From: Rhizobium chutanense
GTDB lineage: Bacteria > Pseudomonadota > Alphaproteobacteria > Rhizobiales > Rhizobiaceae
Length of the DNA stretch: 64,000 nucleotides
NCBI RefSeq assembly: GCF_002531935.1
Contig: NZ_NWSV01000020.1
Span: forward strand, 51,046-115,045
Reading direction: 5' to 3'
The notes under the pieces are model-generated. The model had not been told where the DNA came from. It did not search any database and saw only the letters and a list, made by a program, of their open reading frames with translations. Positions 1 to 8,337 of this stretch are shown here, one piece after another. Position numbers and translations under genes: made by a program. The first letter of the stretch is position 1. The number at the start of each line of letters is the position of its first letter.

Positions 1-693
1 ACGCAACTCGGCTACGGCGACACGACGGCGATTGCGGCGGCGATCTTCACCGGCGCGCTGATCGGCACGGTCAATGCCATTGCCGTCGTCTATGCCGGCA
101 TCGTGCCGCTGCTCGCCACGCTTGCCGTGATGAACGTCGTCGCCGGCCTCGAACTGGTGCTGACCGGCAATACCGTGCTGCCGGCCTCGACGCCCTTCCT
201 CTCGGCGCTTTCGGCCACGGATCCTTTCGGCATTCCGGTTCTTGCCTATGTGCTGCTCGGCTTCACGGCGATCACCACGGCGATCGTGCAATATACCCCA
301 CTCGGCCTGCGGCTCTACGCTGTCGGCGAGTTCCCGGATGCGGCACGGGCCGCCGGGCTGCCGCTCCGCCGCCTGCTCGCCGGCGCCTTCGTCGCCAGCG
401 GCCTCTCCGGCGGCATCGCCGGCATCCTGTCGGTTTCCTATCTGAGCGGCAGCACCACCGGTTCCGGCGAGATGCTGCTGCCCGTCGTCGTGACCGCGCT
501 GCTCGGCTCGGTCTTTTCGCGCCGGCTGGTTCCGACGGTCACCGGGACGCTGCTTTCAGCCCTTTTGGTCGGCTTCCTCACCAACGGTTTCCAGCTCTTG
601 AACATTTCGAGCACGCTGGTGAGCGGCGTCCAGGGCGTGCTCATCCTCATCGTCGTTTCCGCGACGACGCTGCTGCGCCGACAGGAGGCCTGA
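1..693 (+). CDS. Sugar ABC transporter permease, RbsC/CUT2 type (5' end outside window)
   Basis: The reading frame is open from base 1, so the gene begins upstream of the window; 230 residues remain. It is a hydrophobic inner-membrane protein of the RbsC/XylH permease family. The visible part has several membrane segments and a cytoplasmic stretch (around PDAARAAGLPLRRLL) of the kind that contacts the ATPase, then the small-residue-rich C-terminal helices typical of CUT2 permeases. The stop TGA is followed two bases later by the ATG of a second permease of the same family, so the two are cotranscribed and probably form a heterodimeric channel. The ATPase and binding protein are presumably upstream. 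The transported sugar cannot be read from the sequence. Confidence 0.88.
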   Translation, partial: TQLGYGDTTAIAAAIFTGALIGTVNAIAVVYAGIVPLLATLAVMNVVAGLELVLTGNTVLPASTPFLSALSATDPFGIPVLAYVLLGFTAITTAIVQYTPLGLRLYAVGEFPDAARAAGLPLRRLLAGAFVASGLSGGIAGILSVSYLSGSTTGSGEMLLPVVVTALLGSVFSRRLVPTVTGTLLSALLVGFLTNGFQLLNISSTLVSGVQGVLILIVVSATTLLRRQEA

Positions 694-695
694 CC

Positions 696-1697
696 ATGTC
701 GCTGCAAACCTCCCCTTCCCCTGCCATCGGCTTGCCGCGCCTCATCGCCGGCGGCCTGGTGCGCTATGGGCTGATCCTTGCCCTGATTGCGGTCTTCGCT
801 GCCTTTTCCTTGATAACGCCGACATTCCTGACGTTGGCGAACCTGCAGAGCATCCTGGTCAACAATTTTACGCTGCTTGCCATCGTCTCCATCGCCATGA
901 CCTTTGCCGTGGCGGCGGGCGGCATCGATCTTTCGGTGGGAACGGCGGTGGATTTCGCCAGTTTCGCCTTCGTTTCGCTCGTCCTCGCCGGCCAGCCCGT
1001 GGCAATCGCCGCGCTCGCCGGACTGGCGGCCGGGGCAGTCGTCGGCGCCTTCAACGCGCTCTTGATCTCCGGGATCGGCGTGTCGCCGTTCCTCGCGACA
1101 CTCGGCACGCTGTTCATCGGCCGCAGCGTTCAGCAGCTGCTGACCAATGGCGGCAATCCGGTCTATCTGCCGCCGAACGGCGTGCCGGACGCCTTCCGTT
1201 TCCTCGGCCACGGCACGATCGCCGGCTTTCCGGTGCCGCTGGCCGTTGCCATCGTCGTCATCGCGGCCGCTGCCGTTGTGTTTGCCCGCACGCGTTTCGG
1301 CCGCGTCATCCTGTCGATCGGCATCCAACCCGGCGTCGTGCGTTATTCCGGCATCGCAGCACCCGCCCATGTCGCGGTGACCTTCATCCTGGTCGGGTTG
1401 ATCGCGGCCATCGCCGGCCTGATCCTGACCGCCACGGTCACCACCTACATCCCCTCCTCGGGCAATGCGTTCCTGCTGAACGCCATCGGCGCGACCTTCA
1501 TCGGCACGACGCTCAGTCCGCTCGGGCGGCCGAATGTCGGCGGCACCGTTCTCGGCGCACTGCTGCTCAGCATCGTCGCCAACGGGCTGCTGCTGACCGA
1601 TCTGAACTTCTATTGGCAGCAGGTCGGTACGGGAACGCTGATCTTCGCCGTGCTCGCGCTGAGCTTCATCAACAGAAAGGCGGCCGGGGGCGCATAA
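696..1697 (+). CDS. Sugar ABC transporter permease, RbsC/CUT2 type
   Basis: A complete 333-residue CUT2 permease with about eight to ten membrane segments. It carries the family hallmark AAGGIDLSVGT around residues 69-79 and, further on, GVSPFLATLGT. AGGAGG in the end of the previous gene serves as ribosome binding site. The start lies two bases after the upstream stop, so the two permeases are translationally coupled. It ends 22 bp before the converging glpK gene, marking the end of this transport operon. Substrate unknown; ribose, xylose or a polyol are typical for the family. Confidence 0.9.
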   Translation: MSLQTSPSPAIGLPRLIAGGLVRYGLILALIAVFAAFSLITPTFLTLANLQSILVNNFTLLAIVSIAMTFAVAAGGIDLSVGTAVDFASFAFVSLVLAGQPVAIAALAGLAAGAVVGAFNALLISGIGVSPFLATLGTLFIGRSVQQLLTNGGNPVYLPPNGVPDAFRFLGHGTIAGFPVPLAVAIVVIAAAAVVFARTRFGRVILSIGIQPGVVRYSGIAAPAHVAVTFILVGLIAAIAGLILTATVTTYIPSSGNAFLLNAIGATFIGTTLSPLGRPNVGGTVLGALLLSIVANGLLLTDLNFYWQQVGTGTLIFAVLALSFINRKAAGGA

Positions 1698-1719
1698 AGA
1701 GATACCATATCCGGACGGA

Positions 1720-3222
1720 TCAACCCGCTGAGGCGTCCGAAATCATCCGCGAGACGGCATTCTTCCAGCCGATGATCTTGGCCTGCCGCTCGGTCTCCTC
1801 CATCGACGGGCTGAAGCGGCGGTCGCAGGCCCAGGCCTGCGCGAACTCCCGCCTGCCCGGCCAGATGCCGGCTTTCGAGCCGGCCAGCCAGGCGGCCCCG
1901 AGTGCCGTCGTCTCACGGATTGCCGAGCGGTCGACGGGATTTCCCGTCATGTCGGCCAGGCACTGCATCGTCCAGTCCGAAGCCGCCATGCCGCCATCGA
2001 CGCGCAGCACGGTTTCCAGCTGGTTGACACCCCAGTCCTTCTTCATCGCCACCAGCAGATCGAGCGTCTGATAGGCGACGGATTCGAGCACGGCGCGGGC
2101 GAATTCCGCCGGCCCGCTGTTGCGCGTCAGGCCGAAGATCGCGCCGCGCGCGTTCGGATCCCAATAGGGCGCGCCAAGGCCGGTGAAGGCGGGGACGATA
2201 TAGACCTGCTGTCCGGGATCGGCCTTGGCCGCGAGCACGCCCGCCTCCGACGCCTGATCGATGATGCCGAGACCGTCGCGCAGCCATTGCACGGCGGCAC
2301 CGGCAATGAAGATCGAGCCTTCAAGCGCATAGGTCGTCTCGCCATCGAGGCGGCAGGCGACGGTCGTCAGCATCCGGTTGGAGGAGGAGACACGGTCCCT
2401 GCCCGTGTTCAACAAAGCAAAGCAGCCGGTGCCGTAAGTGGATTTCATCATGCCGGGCTCGAAGCAGGCATTGCCCATGGCTGCCGCCTGCTGATCGCCG
2501 GCGACCCCGAGGATCGGAAGCTCGGCACCGAACAGCGCCTTGTCGGCGCGGCCGAAATCATCGGCGCATTCCTTCACTTCGGGCAGCAGCGCGGCCGGAA
2601 TGCCGAGAATGCCGAGAAGCTCTTCGTCCCAGGCGCCGTCATCGATATTATAGAGCAGCGTTCGCGACGCATTGGTCGCATCGGTGGCGTGCATGCGGCC
2701 GCCGGTCAGCTTGTAAATCAGCCAGCTGTCGATCGTGCCGAAGCAGACCTCCCCCGCCTCGGCCTTCTCCCGCAGCCCGGCGACATTATCGAGCAGCCAG
2801 CGCAGCTTGGTGCCGGAGAAATAGGGATCGAGCAGCAGGCCGGTCTTGGCGCTGAACAGTTTTTCATATCCGTCGGCCTTCAGGCTGTCGCACATTTCCG
2901 CCGTGCGCCTGTCCTGCCAGACGATCGCCCGGTGAAGCGGTGTGCCGGACCGGCGGTCCCAGACCACCGCCGTCTCGCGCTGGTTGGTGATGCCGATCGC
3001 GGTGATGTCGGCGGCGCCGAGACCGGCATCGGCGATCGCCTTGCGCGCCGTGTCGACGACGGATTGCCAGATTTCGCCGGCGTCATGCTCCACCCATCCC
3101 GGCTGCGGATAATATTGGGTGATCTCCGCCTGCGCCGAGCCGGCCATCTTCATGTCGCCATCGAAGATGATCGCCCGCGACGAGGTTGTGCCCTGGTCGA
3201 TCGAAAGAATATAGCCGCTCAT
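1720..3222 (-). CDS. glpK: Glycerol kinase
   Basis: ATP-dependent glycerol kinase making sn-glycerol 3-phosphate, a cytoplasmic FGGY-family enzyme. The 500 residues match the usual length (E. coli 502). Visible motifs are the N-terminal phosphate loop DQGTTSSRAIIFD (residues 9-21), AGDQQAAAMG with catalytic Asp243, the FGGY signature KSTYGTGCFALLNTG, and RVDGGMAASDW in the C-terminal domain. It is the last gene of the glycerol cluster, 150 bp behind glpV with two hairpins in the gap. Its product is the substrate of GlpD encoded at the other end of the same cluster. GGAGAC precedes the start. Confidence 0.97.
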   Translation of the reverse strand: MSGYILSIDQGTTSSRAIIFDGDMKMAGSAQAEITQYYPQPGWVEHDAGEIWQSVVDTARKAIADAGLGAADITAIGITNQRETAVVWDRRSGTPLHRAIVWQDRRTAEMCDSLKADGYEKLFSAKTGLLLDPYFSGTKLRWLLDNVAGLREKAEAGEVCFGTIDSWLIYKLTGGRMHATDATNASRTLLYNIDDGAWDEELLGILGIPAALLPEVKECADDFGRADKALFGAELPILGVAGDQQAAAMGNACFEPGMMKSTYGTGCFALLNTGRDRVSSSNRMLTTVACRLDGETTYALEGSIFIAGAAVQWLRDGLGIIDQASEAGVLAAKADPGQQVYIVPAFTGLGAPYWDPNARGAIFGLTRNSGPAEFARAVLESVAYQTLDLLVAMKKDWGVNQLETVLRVDGGMAASDWTMQCLADMTGNPVDRSAIRETTALGAAWLAGSKAGIWPGRREFAQAWACDRRFSPSMEETERQAKIIGWKNAVSRMISDASAG

Positions 3223-3304
3223 GTCAGTCTCCGGCTCGCACGAAATCGCTCCGCCCGGCGAAAAGGGCAGGATGCGGCGGTTTCATGAGAGAAAGATTGT
3301 GGGT

Positions 3305-3362
3305 GCCACCGGCCGCAGCCGGTGGCTAGATGTGATGGCCGGAAGCCTCGTCGCCTCCGGCC
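3305..3362. terminator. Two tandem hairpins between glpV and glpK
   Basis: Two strong inverted repeats follow one another directly downstream of the glpV stop (glpV reads on the minus strand and ends at 3373). The first is GCCACCGGC/GCCGGTGGC (3305-3313/3318-3326, 4-base loop). The second is GGCCGGAAGC/GCCTCCGGCC (3338-3347/3353-3362, one mismatch). No T tract follows, so they are more likely to stabilise the glpV transcript end or attenuate read-through into glpK than to act as a full terminator. This role is inferred. Confidence 0.55.
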
Positions 3363-3372
3363 GAGGTCCGCC

Positions 3373-5097
3373 TTACTTCGACTGCCAGCTCTTGACGAGT
3401 TCGTCGTAGTTGACGGTGACCGGCTTTTCCTTTTCGTTCTCGATCTTCAGCTGCGGCGCAAGGTTGCCCTTCTTCACCGCATCGGCGTTCCAATAAGCGA
3501 GGTCGTGCTCTTCGGCCAGTTTCGGGCCGATATCACCCTGGACGCCCGATTTCTCGATGCGGCCCATGACCTTCTCCTGCTCGCCGCAAAGAGAATCCAT
3601 GGCTTCCTGCGGCGTCTTGGCGCCGGCAGCGGCGTCACCGATAGCCTGCCACCAAAGCTGAGCCAGCTTCGGATAGTCGGGAACGTTGGTGCCGGTCGGC
3701 GACCACTGAACGCGGGCCGGCGAACGATAGAACTCGATCAGACCACCGAGCTTCGGAGCACGTTCCGTAAAGCTCTTGTCGCGAATGGTGGATTCGCGGA
3801 TGAAGGTGAGACCGAGCTGGCTCTTCTTCACGTCGACCGTCTTGGAGGTCACGAACTGTGCATAGAGCCAGGCAGCTTTCGCACGGTCCGTCGGGGTCGA
3901 TTTCATCAGCGTCCACGAGCCGACGTCCTGATAACCGAGCTTCATGCCGTCTTTCCAGTAAACGCCATGCGGGCTCGGCGCCATACGCCATTTCGGCGTG
4001 CCGTCCTCGTTCATCACAGGCAGGCCAGGCTTGACCATGTCTGCGGTAAACGCGGTGTACCAGAAGATCTGCTGCGCGACGTTACCCTGTGCCGGAACCG
4101 GGCCGGATTCCGAGAAGGTCATGCCCTGAGCTTCCGGCGGCGCGTAAGCCTTCAACCAATCGAGGTACTTCTGGATCGAGTAAACCGATGCCGGGCCGTT
4201 GGTATCGCCGCCGCGCGCGACGCACGAACCGACCGGACGCGACTTCTCGTCGACCTTGATGCCCCATTCGTCGACCGGAAGACCGTTCGGCAGGCCCTTG
4301 TCGCCGTTGCCGGCCATCGACAGCCAGGCGTCGGTGAAGCGCCAGCCGAGCGACGGGTCCTTCTTGCCGTAGTCCATATGGCCAAAGACCTTCTTGCCGT
4401 TGACGTCACGGCCGGTGAAGAATTCGGCAATGTCCTCATAGGCCGACCAGTTGACCGGAACGCCGAGATCGTAGCCGTATTTCGCCTTGAAATCGGCCTT
4501 GTTCTTCTCGTCGTTGAACCAGTCGTAGCGGAACCAGTAGAGGTTGGCGAACTGCTGGTCGGGAAGCTGGTAGAGCTTCTTGTCCGGCGCCGTCGTGAAC
4601 TTGGTGCCGATGAAGTCGTCGATATCAAGGCCGGGGTTGGTAACGTCCTTGCCTTCGCCGGCCATCCAGTCGGTCAGGTTGCGCACCTGCTGATAGCGCC
4701 AATGGGTACCGATCAAGTCGGAGTCGTTGACCCAGCCGTCGTACAGGTTCTGCCCGGTCTGCATCTGTGTCTGGATCTTTTCGACAACGTCACCTTCCTG
4801 AATGACGTCGTGCGTGACCTTGATGCCGGTGATCGCCGTGAAGGCCGGAGCCAGAACCTCGGACTCATACTTGTGCGTGGTCAAGGTTTCCGAAACAACC
4901 TTGATCTCCATACCGTTGAAAGGCTTCGCCGCATCGACGAACCACTGCATTTCCTTTTCCTGGTCGGCGCGAGAGAGCGTCGACATGTCGCCGATCTCTT
5001 TGTCCAGGAAAGTCTTCGCCTCGTCCATGCCGGCATAGGCCGACCCGGTCATGGCCAGCAGTACCGCTGCTGTCGTCGTCAATAAATGCCTTCGCAT
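3373..5097 (-). CDS. glpV: Glycerol ABC transporter substrate-binding protein
   Basis: Periplasmic solute-binding protein of 574 residues, unusually large for the family-1 binding proteins. A clear Sec signal peptide (MRRHLLTTTAAVLLAMTGSAYA) is followed by a cleavage site before GMDEAK. It belongs to the CUT1-type system whose cluster order (glpD-S-T-P-Q-U-V-K) is that described for glycerol uptake in R. leguminosarum; the glycerol role is taken from that knowledge. GGGAGG six bases before the ATG is a strong ribosome binding site, fitting high expression of a binding protein. It lies 82 bp behind glpU. Confidence 0.93.
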   Translation of the reverse strand: MRRHLLTTTAAVLLAMTGSAYAGMDEAKTFLDKEIGDMSTLSRADQEKEMQWFVDAAKPFNGMEIKVVSETLTTHKYESEVLAPAFTAITGIKVTHDVIQEGDVVEKIQTQMQTGQNLYDGWVNDSDLIGTHWRYQQVRNLTDWMAGEGKDVTNPGLDIDDFIGTKFTTAPDKKLYQLPDQQFANLYWFRYDWFNDEKNKADFKAKYGYDLGVPVNWSAYEDIAEFFTGRDVNGKKVFGHMDYGKKDPSLGWRFTDAWLSMAGNGDKGLPNGLPVDEWGIKVDEKSRPVGSCVARGGDTNGPASVYSIQKYLDWLKAYAPPEAQGMTFSESGPVPAQGNVAQQIFWYTAFTADMVKPGLPVMNEDGTPKWRMAPSPHGVYWKDGMKLGYQDVGSWTLMKSTPTDRAKAAWLYAQFVTSKTVDVKKSQLGLTFIRESTIRDKSFTERAPKLGGLIEFYRSPARVQWSPTGTNVPDYPKLAQLWWQAIGDAAAGAKTPQEAMDSLCGEQEKVMGRIEKSGVQGDIGPKLAEEHDLAYWNADAVKKGNLAPQLKIENEKEKPVTVNYDELVKSWQSK

Positions 5098-5179
5098 GAT
5101 ATCCTCCCAGGGTTTGCGATTGCAGTCTTCACATCTCAGGCGGCCAGAAATACCCCCGGGCCGTCTGCATCATTTTGCC

Positions 5180-5476
5180 TCACACGTAACGGAATACGCC
5201 GACGGCGTAGACAACGGAGAGAGCGAGAGCCCACCAGAGGCTTGATCCCGCGAGACCAAGCCAGGCAAGATGGATAAAGGCGCTGCCAAGCAGCGAAAGG
5301 AAAAGCCGGTCACCGCGCGTCGTCTCGAAGCGCAGGATTCCGATCCGCGGGTTGCCGCCCGGCGCGGCATATTCCCAGACACCCATGCCGATCAGCAGCA
5401 GTACGATGACGATGAAGAAGGCGGCCGTCGGCCAGGTCCATGCCATCCATGAAAAATCGGGAAGCGAAAAGCTCAT
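5180..5476 (-). CDS. glpU: Small membrane subunit of glycerol ABC transporter (DUF2160)
   Basis: A 98-residue protein with three predicted membrane segments: WPTAAFFIVIVLLLIGMGVW, LFLSLLGSAFIHLAWLGLAG, and a last one near the C-terminus. It belongs to the DUF2160 family found in rhizobial glycerol transporter operons. The start codon overlaps the glpQ stop (TGATG), which fixes the start and shows translational coupling. The exact role is unknown; it presumably associates with the GlpP/GlpQ permeases. Confidence 0.88.
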   Translation of the reverse strand: MSFSLPDFSWMAWTWPTAAFFIVIVLLLIGMGVWEYAAPGGNPRIGILRFETTRGDRLFLSLLGSAFIHLAWLGLAGSSLWWALALSVVYAVGVFRYV

Positions 5477-6387
5477 CAAACCCTCCCCAGGGCGAAGCCC
5501 TTGGCGATGTAATTGCGCACGAACCAGATCACCAGCGCCCCCGGGATCAGGGTCAGAACACCCGCGGCGGCGAGCAAGCCCCAATCCATGCCGGATGCAG
5601 AGACGGTGCGGGTCATGGTGGCAGCGATCGGCTTCGCGTCGGTCGTCGTCAGCGTTCGCGCGATCAGCAACTCGACCCAGGAGAACATGAAGCAGAAGAA
5701 GCAGGCGACACCGATGCCGCTCGCAATCAGCGGCGTGAAGATCTTCAGGAAAAACCGCGGGAACGAGTAGCCGTCGATATAGGCCGTTTCGTCGATTTCC
5801 TTCGGCACGCCCGACATGAAGCCTTCAAGGATCCAGACCGCCAGCGGCACGTTGAAGAGGCAATGCGCCAATGCCACGGCGATATGCGTGTCGATCAGTC
5901 CAAAGGCCGAGTAGAGCTGGAAGAACGGCAGGGCAAAGACTGCCGGCGGCGCCATCCGGTTCGTCAGCAGCCAGAAGAAAAGATGCTTGTCGCCAAGGAA
6001 CCGATAGCGGGAGAAGGCATAGGCGGCCGGCAGCGCGACTGCCACCGAGATCACCATGTTGATCACCACATAGGTGATCGAATTGATGTAGCCGGAATAC
6101 CACGCCTTCTCCGTGAAGATCGTCACGTAATTGGCGATCGTCGGGTTATGAGGATAAAGCGTCAGAGAATTGACGATTTCCGCGTTGGTCTTGAAGCTCA
6201 TGTTGACGAGCCAATAGATCGGCAGCAGGAGCACGATGATATAGATCGTCGGAACCAGCCACCACCAGCGCGATTCCTCGCCGCGCCGGCGCATCAGACG
6301 GCTGACTTCGTCGGAGGAGAGACCGCTTGCGACACTGGTAGCGCCTGAAATCTTTCGGCTCGCTGTCGTTTCGTTGGAGACGCTCAT
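5476..6387 (-). CDS. glpQ: Glycerol ABC transporter permease
   Basis: CUT1 permease of 303 residues with a 40-residue hydrophilic N-terminus and six membrane segments. The cytoplasmic EAA-type loop (PKEIDETAYIDGYSFPRFF, about residues 195-213) is the ATPase-docking site. It follows glpP by one base and overlaps glpU, so it lies inside a tightly packed operon. It pairs with GlpP in the inner membrane. Confidence 0.93.
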   Translation of the reverse strand: MSVSNETTASRKISGATSVASGLSSDEVSRLMRRRGEESRWWWLVPTIYIIVLLLPIYWLVNMSFKTNAEIVNSLTLYPHNPTIANYVTIFTEKAWYSGYINSITYVVINMVISVAVALPAAYAFSRYRFLGDKHLFFWLLTNRMAPPAVFALPFFQLYSAFGLIDTHIAVALAHCLFNVPLAVWILEGFMSGVPKEIDETAYIDGYSFPRFFLKIFTPLIASGIGVACFFCFMFSWVELLIARTLTTTDAKPIAATMTRTVSASGMDWGLLAAAGVLTLIPGALVIWFVRNYIAKGFALGRV

Positions 6388-6388
6388 T

Positions 6389-7255
6389 TCAATTCTCCGC
6401 GTCGTGGCTTGTCATGACGGTGTAGAACACCCACGAAAGCAGCAGGATGATGAGGAAATAGATCAGCGACATGGCGGCAGCCGGACCGAGGTCAAACTGT
6501 CCGAGGGCGGTCTTGACCAGATCGATCGACAGGAAGGTGGTCGAATTGCCCGGACCGCCGCCGGTGACGACAAAAGGCTCGGTGTAGATCATGAAACTGT
6601 CCATGAAACGCAGCAGCACGGCGATCAAAAGAACGCGCTTCATCTTCGGCAGCTGGATATAGCGGAACACGGCCCAGCGGGACGCGCCGTCGATCTTCGC
6701 TGCCTGATAGAAGGCATCCGGAATGGAAACGAGGCCGGCATAGCAGAGCAAGACGACCAGGCTCGTCCAGTGCCAGACATCCATGATGATGATCGTCACC
6801 CAGGCGTCGAGCGGATCCTGCACATAGTTGTAATCGATGCCGATGGCATTGAGGTAATAGCCGAACAAACCAATGTCGTTGCGGCCGAACACCTGCCAGA
6901 TCGTGCCGACAACGTTCCACGGGACGAGCAGCGGCAGCGCCATCAGAACCAGGCACACCGGCACGCCGATGCCCGATTTCGGCATGTTGAGCGCAATGAA
7001 GATACCGAGCGGGATCTCAAGAGCGAGAATGATCAACGAAAAAATCAGGTTTCGCTGCAGGGCGGCCCAGAAACGGTCGGAATGCAGGATCTGGGTGAAC
7101 CAGTCCGTTCCGTTCCAGAAGAACTGGTTGTTTCCGAACGTGTCCTGAACGGAATAGTTCACAACCGTCATCAAGGGAATGACGGCGGAGAATGCCACCA
7201 GCACGAGGACCGGCAGGACCAGAAACCACGCTTTGTTGTTCCAGGTTTTTTCCAT
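6389..7255 (-). CDS. glpP: Glycerol ABC transporter permease
   Basis: CUT1 permease of 288 residues from the ATG at 7255 (MEKTWNNKAW), two bases after the glpT stop. A longer frame exists but would overlap glpT. It has six membrane segments, a long periplasmic loop after the first (QDTFGNNQFFWNGTDWF), and an EAA loop reading PDAFYQAAKIDGASRWAVFR. It partners GlpQ. Confidence 0.93.
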   Translation of the reverse strand: MEKTWNNKAWFLVLPVLVLVAFSAVIPLMTVVNYSVQDTFGNNQFFWNGTDWFTQILHSDRFWAALQRNLIFSLIILALEIPLGIFIALNMPKSGIGVPVCLVLMALPLLVPWNVVGTIWQVFGRNDIGLFGYYLNAIGIDYNYVQDPLDAWVTIIIMDVWHWTSLVVLLCYAGLVSIPDAFYQAAKIDGASRWAVFRYIQLPKMKRVLLIAVLLRFMDSFMIYTEPFVVTGGGPGNSTTFLSIDLVKTALGQFDLGPAAAMSLIYFLIILLLSWVFYTVMTSHDAEN

Positions 7256-7257
7256 GA

Positions 7258-8328
7258 TCAAGCCTCCGGTCCGGCGCGCCAAGAGTCGGCATAGATGCTG
7301 ATACCCGATGGCTCGAAGGTCACCCGGGGATCGGCCGGAATGTCCCCGTCCTCAGGGACGACGATCGCGATCGGCTGGCCGGCAAATTGCGCGCGGACGA
7401 TCTTCTGCCGGCCGATATCTTCCACCTTGCTGACCGTCACAGGCATGCCCTCGCGGCCGACCCGGATAAACTCGGGCCGGATTCCCAGCTCTACCTTGGC
7501 CGCGGCGGAAGTCTTTGGTGCATAGTCGAGCGTCAGCGCATGCTCGCCGACCCGAACCGTGCGGCCGTCCACCTTGGCCGGCATGAAGTTCATGCCCGGC
7601 GAACCGATGAAGTAGCCGACGAAAGTATGGCTCGGACGCTCGAAGAGTTCGGCCGGCGTGCCGATCTGCACGATCTCGCCGTCGTACATCACCACGACCT
7701 TGTCGGCGAAGGTCAGCGCCTCCGTCTGGTCATGCGTGACATAGACCATCGTAAAACCGAACTGCTTATGCAGCCGCTTCAGCTGCGATCGCAGCACCCA
7801 TTTCATATGCGGATCGATAACGGTGAGCGGCTCGTCGAAGAGAATCGCGTTCACATCCGAGCGCACGAGGCCGCGGCCGAGCGAAATCTTCTGCTTCTGG
7901 TCCGCCGTCAAACCGCGCGCGCGACGCTTGGCCCAGTCTGCAAGGTCGATCATCTCCAATATTTCGCGGACACGACGATCAACATCGGGCTCCGCGACGC
8001 CGCGGTTGCGCAAGGGGAAAGCCAGATTGTCATAGACGGTCATCGTGTCGTAGATGACCGGAAACTGGAAGACCTGGGCAATATTTCGCTGCTGCGTCGG
8101 CAGGTTCGTCACATCCTGCCCGTCGAAAAGAATTCGCCCTTCGGACGGCTGAATAAGGCCGGAAATGATATTGAGCAGCGAGGTCTTGCCGCAGCCTGAA
8201 GGTCCGAGCAGCGCATAGGCGCCGCCATCGTTCCACTCGTGGTGCACTTCCTTGAGAGCGTAGTCCTTCTCGCTCTTCGGGTTCGGCCCATAGGCATGTC
8301 TGATATGATCGAGGGTGATACGTGCCAT
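7258..8328 (-). CDS. glpT: Glycerol ABC transporter ATP-binding protein with degenerate signature motif
   Basis: ATPase subunit of 356 residues: an N-terminal ABC domain and a C-terminal OB-type regulatory domain as in MalK/UgpC. Walker A is GPSGCGKTS (42-50) and Walker B ILFDEP (162-167), and the switch histidine is present in VTHDQTEAL. The signature motif is not LSGGQ: the position reads GLTADQKQKISLGRG (about 139-153). Together with GlpS, which has LSGGQ but lacks the switch His, this predicts a heterodimer with one complete and one degenerate ATP site. The name GlpT follows the rhizobial ABC cluster, not the E. coli antiporter. Confidence 0.93.
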   Translation of the reverse strand: MARITLDHIRHAYGPNPKSEKDYALKEVHHEWNDGGAYALLGPSGCGKTSLLNIISGLIQPSEGRILFDGQDVTNLPTQQRNIAQVFQFPVIYDTMTVYDNLAFPLRNRGVAEPDVDRRVREILEMIDLADWAKRRARGLTADQKQKISLGRGLVRSDVNAILFDEPLTVIDPHMKWVLRSQLKRLHKQFGFTMVYVTHDQTEALTFADKVVVMYDGEIVQIGTPAELFERPSHTFVGYFIGSPGMNFMPAKVDGRTVRVGEHALTLDYAPKTSAAAKVELGIRPEFIRVGREGMPVTVSKVEDIGRQKIVRAQFAGQPIAIVVPEDGDIPADPRVTFEPSGISIYADSWRAGPEA

Positions 8329-8337
8329 GATCTTCTC

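Noticed and set aside
3322..5085. A 587-codon plus-strand frame
   Set aside because: Antisense to glpV, which has a signal peptide and ribosome binding site; no domain in the plus frame.
7258..8328. Odd signature motif in GlpT as a frameshift or sequencing error
   Set aside because: The frame is continuous through Walker B and the switch His, and the segment KQKISLGRGLV aligns with the signature helix; a substitution, not an indel.
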